The position numbers were made by a program, and so were the translations under genes. A model generated the notes under the pieces. That model did no database searches and had not been told where the DNA came from. It saw only the letters and a program-made list of their open reading frames with translations. This document shows, one piece after another, positions 63,519 through 64,000 of a DNA stretch of 64,000 nucleotides; positions within the stretch are counted from its first letter, which is position 1; each line of letters opens with the position of its first letter. This DNA is from Rhodospirillales bacterium (lineage in GTDB: Bacteria; Pseudomonadota; Alphaproteobacteria; Rhodospirillales; Thalassospiraceae), in contig JAHQVT010000011.1 in the NCBI GenBank assembly GCA_019634165.1, positions 62,001 through 126,000 on the forward strand. Reading direction: 5' to 3'.

Positions 63519-64000
63519 TCAAGCTGACTTTAATATCTGTTCGGGCAAGAGCGGGTCGGTTTGGGATGCAGAGCTCCGTGCCTTAAAGCGTTGATAGGCA
63601 TCATGCACATTTGGGGCATCTGCCAGCATTTCCGATCCGCCGGGCATGGCATTTAGGTAATGCAACATTGGCATGATCATCATGTCGGGAATCGTGAAAC
63701 GCTCACCAAAGAGCCAGCCTTCATCATAAGCCGGGTTTAGAACCGACAGATCATGCCGGATGGCATCGGCCAGTTGGTTCATATGAATGGCAAAGCCCGG
63801 ATCATGGCGTTGTGGAGCGTCGGCAAAAACCATTGGAATGACGAATTTTCGAATGATGTTTTGGTCAAGCCGTGTCATAGCAAGGCTGATCCATTGGTTC
63901 ATCCGGGCAATCTTTTTACCCGCGACCGGGCGCAAAAGCGGGCCGGAGAAAGTGTCATCTATGTAGCGGCAAATGGCTGCTGTTTCATAGAGAATGAAGG
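63519..64000 (-). CDS. Glutathione S-transferase family protein, 5' end cut by the window
   Basis: The last 160 residues of a transferase. The frame runs without a stop to the window edge and encodes FILYETAAICRYIDDTFSGP (end of the thioredoxin-like domain, with Glu-Thr in the glutathione-binding position) and then the helical domain with YDEGWLFGERFTIPDMMIMP (the S/T-I-x-D motif). The start and first 40-60 residues lie outside. No function beyond family can be given. Confidence 0.8.
   Translation of the reverse strand, partial: FILYETAAICRYIDDTFSGPLLRPVAGKKIARMNQWISLAMTRLDQNIIRKFVIPMVFADAPQRHDPGFAIHMNQLADAIRHDLSVLNPAYDEGWLFGERFTIPDMMIMPMLHYLNAMPGGSEMLADAPNVHDAYQRFKARSSASQTDPLLPEQILKSA

Noticed and set aside
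1-64000. CRISPR arrays, insertion sequences, prophage, toxin-antitoxin pairs, tRNA or rRNA genes
   Set aside because: I saw no spaced direct repeats, transposase or integrase motifs, phage structural genes or tRNA-like cloverleafs. The only stable RNA gene found is the SRP RNA.

Overview
The window reads as an ordinary chromosomal segment of a free-living, probably marine alphaproteobacterium. The ChvG/ChvI - short HPr kinase - RapZ - EIIA - HPr - EI block, the ahcY/DivL-like pair, the small SRP RNA next to dnaX, and the two tripartite TRAP transport systems all point to Alphaproteobacteria. A Rhodospirillales member such as Thalassospira fits best, but the genus is an inference from gene content and protein style, not a measured match. 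There is no phage, insertion sequence, CRISPR array, tRNA or rRNA. Genes are tightly packed and many are in short operons closed by clear hairpin terminators.

Layout. 1-6 kb: recX, a lone ABC-2 permease, argD-argF-hslO and a small lipoprotein. 6-11 kb: a decayed 3' remnant of a universal stress protein gene, an AraC-type membrane regulator facing a secreted hydrolase, and a sulP-uspA operon. 11-18 kb: acetyl-CoA synthetase, rmuC, def, fmt with a GNAT acetyltransferase, and a LysR regulator. 18.9-28 kb: a 60-residue small protein, an MFS transporter, and a TAXI-type TRAP operon. That operon is preceded by a sigma-54 promoter, an IHF site and an inverted-repeat activator site, and is linked to a DctB/DctD-like two-component pair.

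28-35 kb: the global regulatory block chvI-chvG-hprK-rapZ-manX(EIIA)-ptsH-ptsI. No sugar permease component is present, so this is a regulatory phosphorelay. 35-43 kb: ahcY with an operator-like palindrome over its promoter, a tautomerase, a nucleotidyltransferase-fold protein, a cupin, an HD phosphohydrolase, and a DivL-like multi-PAS protein whose kinase core looks catalytically dead. 43-49.5 kb: a hydroxyacid dehydrogenase, two unknown genes, a DUF4139 protein, an isolated fliW, and a Crp-type regulator overlapping a class III nucleotide cyclase.

49.7-57 kb: an operon that looks built for quinate/shikimate catabolism, with a DctPQM TRAP importer, a shikimate/quinate dehydrogenase, a GntR regulator, a two-domain 3-dehydroshikimate dehydratase and a type II dehydroquinase. 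It would convert imported quinate or shikimate to protocatechuate. 57-64 kb: dnaX-ybaB-recR, the SRP RNA, nudC, a DUF1636 protein, a LysR regulator divergent from a glutathione S-transferase, and a second transferase cut by the window edge.
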